A stretch of DNA of 64,000 bases from Virgisporangium aliadipatigenens (lineage in GTDB: Bacteria > Actinomycetota > Actinomycetes > Mycobacteriales > Micromonosporaceae). Made by a program: the position numbers and the translations under genes. This document shows, in pieces, positions 1 through 9,678 of the stretch. Numbering within the stretch: position 1 is the first letter of the stretch; every line of letters begins with the position of its first letter. The notes below the pieces were generated by a model. That model did no database searches. It had not been told where the DNA came from and saw nothing but the letters and a program-made list of their open reading frames with translations. The stretch is from positions 396,974-460,973 of the forward strand of contig NZ_BOPF01000004.1 of NCBI RefSeq assembly GCF_016863615.1, read 5' to 3'.

Positions 1-273
1 GCGGGGGCGCTCGCGGTGCTCGCGGCGATGCTCTACGCGGGCCGGAACGACCTGATCCGCGCCGGCGCGGAGGTGCCGCCCGTGGCGCGGGACCCGCGGC
101 GGTTCTGGACGGCGGTCGGGGCGGCGTGGGCGCTGGGTGTGCTCGTGCAGCCGCTGCTCGCCGGGTCGGAGGTGCACACGATCGTCATCGTGCGGCTGCT
201 GATCGTGGCGCATGCGGGTCTGCTCGTCGGCGCGGCGACCCACCCGGTTCCGTCCCGGTTGGGGGGATCGTGA
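1..273 (+). CDS. C-terminal part of an integral membrane protein (5' end outside the window)
   Basis: The reading frame is open from the first base and stops with TGA at 271-273. About 90 residues are visible. They contain hydrophobic stretches around AGALAVLAAML, a middle segment WALGVLVQPLLAG and a last segment IVRLLIVAHAGLLVGAA, so this is the end of a polytopic or at least multi-span membrane protein. A charged loop (RNDLIRAG...ARDPRR) separates the first and second segments. The family cannot be named from this fragment. The next gene starts 4 bp downstream, which suggests co-transcription. Confidence 0.6.
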   Translation, partial: AGALAVLAAMLYAGRNDLIRAGAEVPPVARDPRRFWTAVGAAWALGVLVQPLLAGSEVHTIVIVRLLIVAHAGLLVGAATHPVPSRLGGS

Positions 274-277
274 GAAA

Positions 278-958
278 GTGAGCACCATGCCGCGTACCCG
301 CCGAAGCGTCCTACTCGCCGTCGCCGCGCTGACGGCCGCCGTCGCGCTCACCGCGTGCGGTCGGGCACAGCCCGGGACGGCGGCCTATGTGGGCGGTTCG
401 CGGATCACCGAGGACCGGGTGGAGAGCCTGTTCAAGGAGGCTCAGGGGACCGACGCGCGGATCCGTTCGGTGGTCACCCGCGCGACGCTGGTCAGCTGGC
501 TGGTGATGGTCGACCTGGGCCGCCGGGCGGCCGCGAAGCAGGGCACCACAGTCCCCGCGCCGGACTACGCCGGGGCGGCCGCCACGCTGGGCCTGCCCGC
601 CGGCAGCGAGCTGGTGCACGTCTACGGCGACTGGTACACGACCATGAACGCCCTGTTCGAGGCGGCCGCGCCGACGGCCAACCCGACCGAGCTGGACCTG
701 CGGGCGATCATCCTCGGCCTGCAGCGCAACGGCCAGGTGCCGCCGGGGACGCCGTTCGAGGAGGTCGCCCCGTCGCTGCGGCGCAACCCGTCGGTGCTCA
801 AGGTCGTGACGGTGCGCAACTCGCTGGCCGAGGTGGCGCAGGAGCGGGACGTCGTCATCAACCCGCGTTACCGGCCGCTGATCGCGAGCCTCAGTGACGT
901 TCCGCTGGTGCTGGCCACCGGCTCCGACGCGGTCGCCGACCTTGCCGTTGCCGGCTGA
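278..958 (+). CDS. SurA N-terminal domain-like lipoprotein
   Basis: A 226-residue exported protein. The N-terminus has arginines, a hydrophobic core and a lipobox ending LTAC, so lipid attachment at that cysteine is expected after signal peptidase II cleavage. The mature part, with repeated helices, resembles the SurA/trigger-factor-like N-terminal chaperone domain often annotated upstream of mazG in actinomycetes. No PPIase domain is visible, so a holdase-type role on exported proteins is an inference. GTG at 278 was preferred because a G-rich Shine-Dalgarno-like stretch lies about 10 bp before it. ATG at 287 is the alternative. The 3' end overlaps the start of mazG. Confidence 0.7.
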   Translation: MSTMPRTRRSVLLAVAALTAAVALTACGRAQPGTAAYVGGSRITEDRVESLFKEAQGTDARIRSVVTRATLVSWLVMVDLGRRAAAKQGTTVPAPDYAGAAATLGLPAGSELVHVYGDWYTTMNALFEAAAPTANPTELDLRAIILGLQRNGQVPPGTPFEEVAPSLRRNPSVLKVVTVRNSLAEVAQERDVVINPRYRPLIASLSDVPLVLATGSDAVADLAVAG

Positions 959-1904
959 GGACCAGCGCCCGCGGGTGGTGCTGCTGGTCACCTCGCCGCG
1001 GCTGCCAGCGGGCCTGCTGACGGCGGAGGCCTGGGACGTCGTGCGGGCGTTCCCGGTGTACACGGCCGCCGACAGCGCCCAGGTGACGGCCCTGCGCTTC
1101 GCCGGCGCCGTCGTCAGCGTCGGGGGTTCTTCCGCGGAGGAGCTCCTCGCGGCCGCGCGGGAGCACGGCACCGCCGTGTGGCTCGCTAGCCCCGACGGCG
1201 ATCAGGACCTGGCCCGCGCGATCGGCATGCGGGTCGCCCGCCAGCCGGATCTGGCCGAGTTGGAACTGCTCTACGGCTCCTGGGATCCGCCCGGTGCGCG
1301 TCTGCTGGAGGCGGTGGACGTGATGGCCCGCCTGGTGGCGCCCGACGGAGACCCGTGGAAGCGTGCGCAGACGCCGCGTTCGCTGGCGCCGTACCTGCTG
1401 GAGGAGGCGTACGAGGCCTACGACGCCATCCTGTCCGGCGACCCCGACGCCCTGCGCGAGGAACTCGGCGACGTGCTGCTCCAGGTCGTTCTGCACGCCG
1501 GCCTGTCGGAGAACGCCGGCGGCTGGAACATCGACGACGTCGCCGGCGGGCTGGTGGAGAAGCTGATCCGGCGCAACCCGCACGTCTTTGCCGGCTTGCC
1601 CGTCGAGGGCATCGACGAGATCACCGCCAACTGGGAGCAGATCAAGAAGGCGGAGAAGTCGCGCAAGTCCGCGTTCGACGGGATGGTGCTCGCCCAGCCC
1701 GCGCTCTCCTTGGCGGCGAAAGCCCTCCAGCGAGCCGAACGCGCCGGCCTCGCGGAACCCGTTCCCGCGCCGTCCACAGTGGACGGCGACGGCCTGCTGG
1801 GCATCGTCGCGCTCCTCCGCGAGCAGGGCGCAGACGCCGAGGCCCTCCTGAGGGAGGCCACGCTCCGCTGGATCGACCGCGCCCGGGCCGCCGAGACCGA
1901 CTGA
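942..1904 (+). CDS. mazG: MazG nucleoside triphosphate pyrophosphohydrolase
   Basis: This enzyme hydrolyses NTPs/dNTPs to the monophosphate and pyrophosphate, a house-cleaning role. After a ~120-residue N-terminal part comes the MazG domain with the metal-binding helix motifs LLEEAYEAYDAI and EELGDVLLQVVLH, followed by the RRNPHVF segment and a KAEKSRKSAFDG stretch typical of bacterial MazG. A second, degenerate C-terminal region ends the protein. The start is uncertain. TTG at 942 (LPLPAEDQRPR) overlaps the preceding lipoprotein gene by 17 bp and fits translational coupling; GTG at 975 is an alternative. Length is about 320 residues, in the range of actinobacterial MazG. Confidence 0.85.
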   Translation: MPLPAEDQRPRVVLLVTSPRLPAGLLTAEAWDVVRAFPVYTAADSAQVTALRFAGAVVSVGGSSAEELLAAAREHGTAVWLASPDGDQDLARAIGMRVARQPDLAELELLYGSWDPPGARLLEAVDVMARLVAPDGDPWKRAQTPRSLAPYLLEEAYEAYDAILSGDPDALREELGDVLLQVVLHAGLSENAGGWNIDDVAGGLVEKLIRRNPHVFAGLPVEGIDEITANWEQIKKAEKSRKSAFDGMVLAQPALSLAAKALQRAERAGLAEPVPAPSTVDGDGLLGIVALLREQGADAEALLREATLRWIDRARAAETD

Positions 1905-2044
1905 GCAGGACCACCGCTCGGAGGCGGTCTCAATATCGCCTTCTCGGCAGCTCGCGAGCTCCGCCCATGGCGGAACGAGAGAATCGTGCAGGAGGTCGAC
2001 GACCGGTTGTTGGCCCTGATGGCCGCCGCCTAGGAGTGGCGGAG

Positions 2045-2651
2045 ATGACGCCTGACATCGACCGTGCCAAGCAGAGGACACGTGACCAGATCTGGGCGCT
2101 TCTGGAGCGGCACCACGCGGCGCCGCCTGGCGTCCACGGCCACATCCCCGACTTCGAAGGTGCCGGTCGAGCCGCTGCGCGCCTTGCCGATCTCGACGTC
2201 CGGCGCCGGGCCCGGACGGTCGAGTCAAACCTCGACATGGCGCAGCTTCCCGCGCGGGTGCGTGCGTTACGTGACCGCAAGTTGCTTTACATGGCGGTGC
2301 CGAGACTGGCCGAAGCGAAGCCGTTCTACATGCTCGAACCGGCCGTATTGAGCGAGGCGTTCGAGCCCACCGGCGCCGAGGCGCTCGGATATCGAGGTCG
2401 CGCTGCTGATCGAGGCCGGACTGATCGGGCCGGGGACTGCCATCGCCACGACCGTGCATCCTCTTCAGGTCGCGGACGAAGAGTTGCCTGAGGCTGCGCA
2501 TGACTTCCGCGTGGACCTTGTCGTGACGCCGGACGAGGTGATCGTGTGTGCACCCCGGCGCCGTCCGACCGGAATCATGCCGGACCTCCTGAGCGCGGAG
2601 AAAGTTAACGCGATTCCGGTTGTGGGTACTTACGGGAATCGCCGAAGGTGA
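2045..2651 (+). pseudogene. 5-formyltetrahydrofolate cyclo-ligase-like protein, internal deletion plus frameshift
   Basis: The first half (ATG at 2045, behind an AGGAG) reads MTPDIDRAKQRTRDQIWALL and continues through PPGVHGHIPDF, AQLPARVRALRDRKLLYMAVPRL and KPFYMLEPA, as in the 5-formyl-THF cyclo-ligase family. Near 2393 the similarity jumps to the next frame, which gives SDIEVALLIEAGLIGP, ATTVHPLQV and HDFRVDLVVTPDEVI down to the stop at 2649-2651. The family segment that normally lies between (containing VDLVVCGSVAVN and the Gly-rich GKGAGYSD loop) is missing, so roughly 40 codons were deleted and the frame lost. Both halves keep family-like residues, so decay appears recent. Upstream, 1976-2033 in another frame looks like the tail of yet another gene (NERIVQEVDDRLLALMAAA then stop). 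Confidence 0.75.
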
Positions 2652-2661
2652 TCGGTTGGCG

Positions 2662-2716
2662 GAATGCTACGCGTGCCACGTACTTCGCGCTGCGTTACGT
2701 GGCACGCGTAGCATTC
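2662..2716. terminator. Perfect 21-bp inverted repeat, hairpin between convergent units
   Basis: Arms at 2662-2682 and 2696-2716 are exact reverse complements, with a 13-nt loop. The right arm overlaps the last codons of the EamA transporter gene on the minus strand. No T-tract follows on either side. It can act as a bidirectional terminator between the pseudogene and the transporter. A DNA-binding palindrome or the footprint of a rearrangement that also damaged the adjacent pseudogene are alternatives. Confidence 0.55.
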
Positions 2717-3600
2717 GCCGCGATCTTGACGGCCTCGGGCCGGCGTCCCGACGAGAGGCCGAACGCCAGGCCGGCGGCTACGACGAGGACGCCGGCGAGA
2801 GCCACCGCGCCGGGCGGGCGGGCGTCGATCAGGGCCGCCGTGAGCAGCGACACCGGCGGGAGCAGGCCGACGAAGAGGCCGGCCCGTTCCGGCCCGAGGC
2901 GGCGCAGCCCGGTGTACCACCAGACGAACGCCACCACCGTCAGCATCCCGCCGACGTAGCCGTAGCCCAGGGCCTCCGTTCCGGTCGGGAGGCGCAGCCG
3001 CGCGCTCTCGCCGGTGACGATGGCGGCGACGAGCAGCAGTGGCACGGCGAGCGCGCAGGTCAGCGCCGAGACGCGCAGCGGCCCGAGCCGGGGCAGCAGC
3101 GGCAGCGCCAGCACCGAGAAGAGCACCTCGCACACGAGTGTGCCCAGGCTCGCGAGTACTCCGATCCGGTCCGCGTGGCCGGCGCCGTGCACCATGAGCC
3201 CGCCGCAGATGACGATCACGGCGGCGACGACCACCCGGGCGGCCGGCAGGCGGCGCTGCGCGAGCGGCCCCGCGAACGACAGCACCAGCGGCGTGCCGCC
3301 GACGACCGTTCCGACGACGGCCGGGTCGGCGTGGCGCAGGGCGGTCAGCAGCAGCACGTTGAACGCCACCAGCCCGCTCGCCGTGAGCAGCAGCAGCCGC
3401 AGCCAGTCGCTGGAGGAGAGAGGGGAGCGGGGTGTTCCGCGCACCCGCAGGATCACCGCGAACACGAGCGCGGCGAGGGCGTAGCGGCCGCACTGGCCGG
3501 TGAGCACGGGATAGTCGAGCAGCAACCGGCTCACCGGCACCGAGGCGCCCAGGATCGTCATGCCGGCGGCGCAGTACAGAGCGCCGGAGTGGGACTTCAT
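2695..3600 (-). CDS. EamA/DMT-family transporter (10-TMS exporter type)
   Basis: A 301-residue protein with about ten hydrophobic segments arranged as two EamA repeats, for example GMTILGASVPVSRLL at the start and a second repeat beginning near LVCEVLFSVLALPLL. The drug/metabolite transporter superfamily exports amino acids, metabolites or drugs across the cytoplasmic membrane. The substrate cannot be read from the sequence. It is divergent from a MocR/PdxR-type regulator only 66 bp away, and such pairs usually mean the regulator controls the transporter. The C-terminal codons form one arm of a strong hairpin. Confidence 0.85.
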   Translation of the reverse strand: MKSHSGALYCAAGMTILGASVPVSRLLLDYPVLTGQCGRYALAALVFAVILRVRGTPRSPLSSSDWLRLLLLTASGLVAFNVLLLTALRHADPAVVGTVVGGTPLVLSFAGPLAQRRLPAARVVVAAVIVICGGLMVHGAGHADRIGVLASLGTLVCEVLFSVLALPLLPRLGPLRVSALTCALAVPLLLVAAIVTGESARLRLPTGTEALGYGYVGGMLTVVAFVWWYTGLRRLGPERAGLFVGLLPPVSLLTAALIDARPPGAVALAGVLVVAAGLAFGLSSGRRPEAVKIAANATRAT

Positions 3601-3615
3601 GCCCCTACGCTAGGA

Positions 3616-3642
3616 AGGAATTGGTTCCTGAAAGAGAGCCAA
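3616..3642. promoter_or_regulatory. Candidate operator in the EamA / MocR divergent promoter
   Basis: Two overlapping dyads are visible: AGGAA-TTGG-TTCCT (3616-3629) and TTGGTTC-N8-GAGCCAA (3621-3642, one mismatch). They sit in the 66-bp gap between the divergent start codons, where a GntR/MocR protein would be expected to bind. Binding is inferred, not shown. Confidence 0.4.
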
Positions 3643-3666
3643 GCTCGGTAAGAAAAGGAGGACCAA

Positions 3667-5004
3667 TTGGAGGCGTTGCTGAACCTCGCCGAGCGCACCG
3701 GGCGCGGGCTCACCGCCGCCCTGCGCGACGCCGTGGCCGACGGCCGCCTCGCGCCCGGCACGCGCCTGCCGGCGACCCGGGACCTCGCCGCCGACCTCGG
3801 ACTCTCGCGGGGCGTCGTCGTCGGGGCGTACGAACAGCTCGTCGCCGAGGGCCGCTTCGTGGCGCGCCGCGGGGCGGGCACGGTCGTCGCCGAGAACGCG
3901 CTCGCGGCACCGCCGCGCACCCCCGCCGAAACGCCCGCCCCGGAAGCCCGGGCGCTGCGACCGGGGGTGCCGGACCTGAAGTCGTTCCCCCGGAGTGATT
4001 GGAAGCGCGCGTACGGTGCGGCGCTCGACAACGCCCGACACGCGGACCTCGACTACGGCGACCCCGCCGGGACGCCGCGGCTGCGGGAGGCCCTGGCGGA
4101 TTATCTCGGGCGGGTGCGCGCGGCCCGGTGCACGGCGGACGACGTCGTGGTGACCACGGGTGCGGCACAGGCGATGTCGCTGCTGGCCGGTTTGACGACA
4201 GGCCCGATCGGCGTGGAGGACCCGGGCAGCGCGGCCATCCGGGACCAGATCGTCGCGCACGGCCTGCGGGTACGACCGTTGACAGTGGACGGTGAGGGCG
4301 CGGATCCCGCGTCGATCGGAGCCGCCACGAAAGTCTTCCTCACGCCCGCGCACCAGTTCCCGACCGGGGTGGTGCTGGCGCCGCGGCGGCGGGCGGCGTT
4401 CGTGGCGTGGGCGCGGCGCACCGGTGGGCTGGTCATCGAGGACGACTACGACGCGGAGTTCCGCTACGACCGGCAGCCCGTGGGCTGCATGCAGGGGCTC
4501 GCGCCGGACGCCGTGGCGCTGATCGGTTCGGCCAGCAAGGCGCTCGCGCCGGGGCTGCGGATCGGCTGGCTCGTCGTGCCGCCCGCGTGGCGCGCCAGGG
4601 TGCACGCCGCCAAGGCGATCGCCGACCACGGCGGCCCCACGCTGGAGCATCTCGCGTTCGCTCACCTGCTGGAGAACGGCGGGTACGACCGGCACCTGCG
4701 GCGGGTGCGGCGCCTGTACCGTCAGCGGCGCGACGCGGTCGTGGCCGCGCTGCGGACCCACCTCCCGCACGCGCGCATCGACGGCGTCGCGGCCGGCCTG
4801 CACCTCGTCGTCGAACTCCCGCCCGACGTGGACGACGTCGCCCTCGCGCACCGCGCGCACGAGGCCGGGCTCGGCCCGATCGCGCTCAGCACGCTGCGGC
4901 ACGCCCCCGGAGCGCCCGGCCTGGTGCTCGGATACGCCACCCACCGCCCCGACGAACTCACCGCCGCCGTAGCGACCGTGGGGAAACTTGTCCGGCGACC
5001 GTGA
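3667..5004 (+). CDS. MocR/PdxR-type GntR regulator with aminotransferase-like domain
   Basis: Residues ~10-75 form a GntR winged helix (PATRDLAADLGLSRGVVVGAYEQL). From ~100 onward there is a fold-type I aminotransferase domain with the PLP lysine in GSASKALAPGLRIGW (about K291), preceded by the VIEDDYDAEFRYDR stretch. MocR proteins use PLP or an amino-acid adduct as the signal and control vitamin B6, GABA or transport genes. The family does not settle which applies here. The start is TTG at 3667 behind a strong GGAGG. The divergent EamA exporter is the likely target. No pdxS/pdxT genes are in view, so the name pdxR is not used. Confidence 0.85.
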   Translation: MEALLNLAERTGRGLTAALRDAVADGRLAPGTRLPATRDLAADLGLSRGVVVGAYEQLVAEGRFVARRGAGTVVAENALAAPPRTPAETPAPEARALRPGVPDLKSFPRSDWKRAYGAALDNARHADLDYGDPAGTPRLREALADYLGRVRAARCTADDVVVTTGAAQAMSLLAGLTTGPIGVEDPGSAAIRDQIVAHGLRVRPLTVDGEGADPASIGAATKVFLTPAHQFPTGVVLAPRRRAAFVAWARRTGGLVIEDDYDAEFRYDRQPVGCMQGLAPDAVALIGSASKALAPGLRIGWLVVPPAWRARVHAAKAIADHGGPTLEHLAFAHLLENGGYDRHLRRVRRLYRQRRDAVVAALRTHLPHARIDGVAAGLHLVVELPPDVDDVALAHRAHEAGLGPIALSTLRHAPGAPGLVLGYATHRPDELTAAVATVGKLVRRP

Positions 5005-5036
5005 CCATGGGACGCCCGTGGCAGTACGGTTCCCTT

Positions 5037-6647
5037 ATGCGGCAACAGTTCAGCACCGTGGCCGAGCGGATCGTCGACGCGATGCTCGCGGAAAGCCCCG
5101 TCCTCGCCCAGACCGCCGGCGACCACCGCTACGACGACCGGCTGCCCGACCTGTCACCCGACGGTGTCGCCCGGCACGTGGCGCTGCTGCGCGACGCCGC
5201 CGACGCACTGTCCCAGGTGGACACCGACGCGCTGACGCCGGAGGAAGCGGTCGACTGCACGGTGCTGCTGGCCCGGGTCGAACGCACGCTGTTCGAGCTG
5301 ACCGAGGTGCGCGAGCACGAGTGGAACCCGATGGCGCACAACCCCGGCGGGCTGCTGCACCCGCTGCTGAGCCGGCCGTTCGCGCCGGTCGAGGAGCGGC
5401 TGACCGCACTCGCCGCGCGGTTGACCGCCTTGCCCGACACGCTGGCCACCGCCCGCGCCGTGCTGCGCGACGTGCCGCGCATCCACCTGGAGACGGCGAT
5501 CGGTCAGTTCACGGGTCTGCATTCGCTCATCCGCGGTGAGGCCGACGCGCTGCTGCGAGAGGAGCCCGGCCTCCGTGCGACGGTCAATCCCGCGCAGGAG
5601 ACGGCGGCCGCCGCGATCGACGAGTTCGTGGCGTGGCTGCGCGCGCAGCAGGGCGAGGGGCGCGACCCGCGGCTCGGCCGACGGCTGTGGGAGGCGCGGC
5701 TGTGGCACACGCTCGACACCGAGCTGACCGCCGCGCAGATCATCAAGTCCGCCGGCGAAAACCTGGAACGCATCAGCGAGGAGATCCGCGAGACGGCCGC
5801 CGCGATGACCGGCGCTCCGGCCACCGACGACGCCGTGCGCGAAGCGCTTCAACGCTCCGCGCGGGACCGCCCGGACAACACGTCCATTGTGGAGCGTGCG
5901 CGGCAGGCGATGGCCGAGGCGACGGCGTTCGTGGACCAGTTCGAGCTGGTGTCCCTTGTGGACGATCCGTGCGAGATCCTGGAGATGCCGGAGTTCGCGC
6001 GCGGGATCGCCGTGGCGTACTGCGACCCGCCGGGGCTGCTGGAGAGCGGGGACCTGCCGACGTTCTACTGCATCTCACCGACGCCCGCGGACTGGCCGGC
6101 CGAGCGGGTCGACTCGTTCTACCGCGAGTACAACGACCACATGATCCGCAACCTGACAGTGCACGAGGCGATGCCGGGGCACTTCCTGCAGCTCGCGCAC
6201 GCCCGGCGGGCGAAGGGGGCGCGGAAGGTGCGCGCCGTCTCGCGGTCCGGGCCGTTCGTCGAGGGCTGGGCCGTCTACGCCGAGGAGCTGATGGTCGAGC
6301 ACGGCTACGGCGGCCGGGCGGTGAAGCTGCAGCAGCTGAAGATGCAGCTGCGCATGACCATCAACGCCATCATCGACCAGTTGGTGCACTGCGCGGACAT
6401 GTCGGAGCAGGAGGCGCTGGCGCTGATGCGCGGCAGCGGGTTCCAGGAGGAGGGCGAGGCGGTCGGCAAGTGGCGCCGCGCGCTGCTCACCTCGACCCAG
6501 CTGTCGACCTACTTCGTCGGATACCTGGAGGTCGCGGCCATCGCCAGGGCGCGCCCGGCGAACACGCCGCTGCGGGACTGGCACGACGCGATGCTCTCGC
6601 ACGGATCGCCGCCCCCGCGCCATCTCCGCGCGCTGCTCAACATCTAG
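5037..6647 (+). CDS. DUF885 family protein (putative metal-dependent carboxypeptidase-like)
   Basis: A 536-residue soluble protein of the DUF885 family. The signature HEAMPGH sits at about residue 376, followed by FVEGWAVYAEELM, which together resemble the zinc site of M2/M32-like gluzincins. A peptidase activity is an inference from that motif. It has no signal peptide. ATG at 5037 is chosen because a TACGGT box (5025-5030) lies 6 bp upstream, a layout that fits a leaderless transcript. It is transcribed in the same direction as the MocR gene, 32 bp downstream of it. No frame damage is seen. Confidence 0.8.
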   Translation: MRQQFSTVAERIVDAMLAESPVLAQTAGDHRYDDRLPDLSPDGVARHVALLRDAADALSQVDTDALTPEEAVDCTVLLARVERTLFELTEVREHEWNPMAHNPGGLLHPLLSRPFAPVEERLTALAARLTALPDTLATARAVLRDVPRIHLETAIGQFTGLHSLIRGEADALLREEPGLRATVNPAQETAAAAIDEFVAWLRAQQGEGRDPRLGRRLWEARLWHTLDTELTAAQIIKSAGENLERISEEIRETAAAMTGAPATDDAVREALQRSARDRPDNTSIVERARQAMAEATAFVDQFELVSLVDDPCEILEMPEFARGIAVAYCDPPGLLESGDLPTFYCISPTPADWPAERVDSFYREYNDHMIRNLTVHEAMPGHFLQLAHARRAKGARKVRAVSRSGPFVEGWAVYAEELMVEHGYGGRAVKLQQLKMQLRMTINAIIDQLVHCADMSEQEALALMRGSGFQEEGEAVGKWRRALLTSTQLSTYFVGYLEVAAIARARPANTPLRDWHDAMLSHGSPPPRHLRALLNI

Positions 6648-6775
6648 ATCAAGAGCTTCATTTCACGGGCCCGTCGGGGGCGTGACCGCTGCCTCCCGGG
6701 CTGCACCGCTGGCCCCTGCGGGGCTACGCTGCCGCGCCCGCGTGCAGTCGCGCTCGCCTCCGGCGGCCGGATCAA

Positions 6776-7468
6776 CTATCTGGGGCGCTTGTCCTCGACG
6801 GTGGCGCCGGCCGGGGTGGCGAAGAGGCTCGGGTCGGCGGAGTCGCTGTAGCGCTCCAGCTCCAGCTGGACGGCGTTGCCGTTGACCGTGCCGGTGAACC
6901 GCCCCAGCACCCCCTCCTTGGTGATGCACACGGTCAGCCCGGCCGAGCCGTGCACCCCCACGCAGGTGGCCGCCTTGCCGGCGATCGTCGTCTCGTGGCG
7001 GGTCACCGTGCCGCCGTCGAGCGCGGCCTGGCTCACCAGCCGCAGCGCCGCGCTCGGCGCCACGAGGCCCCCGCTCGCGGAGGGGATCGGGCCGGGGTTG
7101 GGGGAGCGCTCCGCGCCGGCGACCAGCTCCAGGACCGGGTCGGTCGGGTTGGTCGGCGGCGCCGTCAGCGTGCAGCGGGTGGCGTCCGTCGCGGTCCGGC
7201 AGTCGGTCGTCGCCTCGTCCGTCGTCACCAGTTTTCCGCCGGGGAACTGGTAGACAGCCCGCTTAGGCTCCTGTGCCTGGGCCAGGAGGGCCGACGCCCC
7301 GCCGGCGAGCCGGTACTCGGCGGTGAACGTCAGCTCGCCCGCCTCGTCGAGCTGCGCCGCAAGGTCGTTGAACAGGCCGGACTCCTCCGAGGGGGCACAT
7401 CCGACCAGCATCGGTACCGACAGTGCGACAGCAAGCACTACGGACAGTCGCGATCGGGACCAAAGCAT
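6776..7468 (-). CDS. Lipoprotein, LppX/LprAFG-like
   Basis: A 230-residue exported lipoprotein: arginine-rich start, hydrophobic core and lipobox LVGC near residue 24. The mature region (GELTFTAEYRLAGG, paired cysteines around DCRTATDATRC and AATCVGVHGSAGLTVC) resembles LppX/LprG-type proteins, which bind lipids in a beta-sheet cavity. That assignment is from overall pattern only. The gene converges on the DUF885 gene with a 128-bp gap holding no recognisable feature, and is divergent from eno. Confidence 0.6.
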   Translation of the reverse strand: MLWSRSRLSVVLAVALSVPMLVGCAPSEESGLFNDLAAQLDEAGELTFTAEYRLAGGASALLAQAQEPKRAVYQFPGGKLVTTDEATTDCRTATDATRCTLTAPPTNPTDPVLELVAGAERSPNPGPIPSASGGLVAPSAALRLVSQAALDGGTVTRHETTIAGKAATCVGVHGSAGLTVCITKEGVLGRFTGTVNGNAVQLELERYSDSADPSLFATPAGATVEDKRPR

Positions 7469-7611
7469 GGCGCATAGCTTCTACCCAGAACGGGTGCCGC
7501 CGCAAATTGGTTCCGCCCATATCTGACCTGCCCGACGTCCCCGTCGGGAACGCGACTAGGCTGCACGATTGGCGTACCCGGGGATTGTCCACAGATGTGA
7601 ACAGGGAGTGA

Positions 7612-8901
<1,290 letters not shown>

Positions 8902-8903
8902 CC

Positions 8904-9599
8904 ATGGCTAATCGACCGGGCACCGGCGGCGCCGGACCGGGTGGTCGCGCTCCGCGCGGTGCCCGGTCCGGTGCTTCGCGTACCGGCCGTCCGACCGGTG
9001 GGGCCTCCGGCCGCGGGTTCCCGCGCGGCGGCTCCACCGGCGGTGCCTTTCCCGGCGGCGGACACGGCGCGTTCACCCGCGCCGGCGGCGTCGGTGGTGT
9101 GGCGGCGCGGCCGTCGCCGGGTTCCCGCCCGACGGGTGCGTCGCGTCCGACCGCCGCGCGGCGCGGTGGCGGCACCGGCGCCACGCAGCGGACCCGCGCG
9201 CCGCAGCCGAGGAAGCTGACCGGCCGGGCCGCGGTGCTCGGCATGGTGCTCGTCGGGCTGCTGCTCGCGTACGCCTATCCGGTCCGCGTGTACCTGTCCC
9301 AGCAGGCGGAGATCGCCGGGCTCGAGCAGCAGCAGGCCGCGCAGCGCCGTCGTATCGAGGCTCTGGCGGAGGAACGGGCGAAGTGGGACGACCCCGAGTT
9401 CATCAAGGCGCAGGCGCGCAAGAAGCTGCACTACATCCTCCCGGGGGAGAAGCCGTACGTGCCGCTGCCGGATCCGGCGACGGCCGGGGACCAGCAGGAG
9501 AAGGCGCCGACCGGAGCCGTGCCGCAGGACCCCTGGTACGGCAAGCTCTGGTCGAGCGTGCGCGCGGCGGACCGGCCGCAGGGGACGCCCCAGACGTGA
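8904..9599 (+). CDS. FtsB/DivIC-type septum formation initiator with Gly/Arg-rich N-terminus
   Basis: A 231-residue protein with three parts: a ~110-residue basic, Gly/Pro/Ala/Arg-rich cytoplasmic tail, one membrane segment (AAVLGMVLVGLLLAYAYPV), and a short coiled coil (QQAEIAGLEQQQAAQRRRIEAL) followed by WDDPEFIKAQARKKLHYILPGE, the hallmark of FtsB/DivIC proteins. These form the FtsQ-L-B complex that licenses septal cell-wall synthesis. The 2-bp gap after eno implies one transcript. The disordered N-terminal extension is longer than in FtsB of enteric bacteria but common in actinomycetes. Confidence 0.85.
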   Translation: MANRPGTGGAGPGGRAPRGARSGASRTGRPTGGASGRGFPRGGSTGGAFPGGGHGAFTRAGGVGGVAARPSPGSRPTGASRPTAARRGGGTGATQRTRAPQPRKLTGRAAVLGMVLVGLLLAYAYPVRVYLSQQAEIAGLEQQQAAQRRRIEALAEERAKWDDPEFIKAQARKKLHYILPGEKPYVPLPDPATAGDQQEKAPTGAVPQDPWYGKLWSSVRAADRPQGTPQT

Positions 9600-9678
9600 G
9601 CGGACGCTTGCGGGAGCTCACCATGGGGCACTGTGCGATCGCGTCTCGTGGCGCCGGTGAGCGCAGCGGGCCGGCGGC

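Noticed and set aside
891..2501. A 536-codon minus-strand frame across mazG
   Set aside because: Shadow of mazG and of the broken cyclo-ligase gene, with no recognisable protein features.
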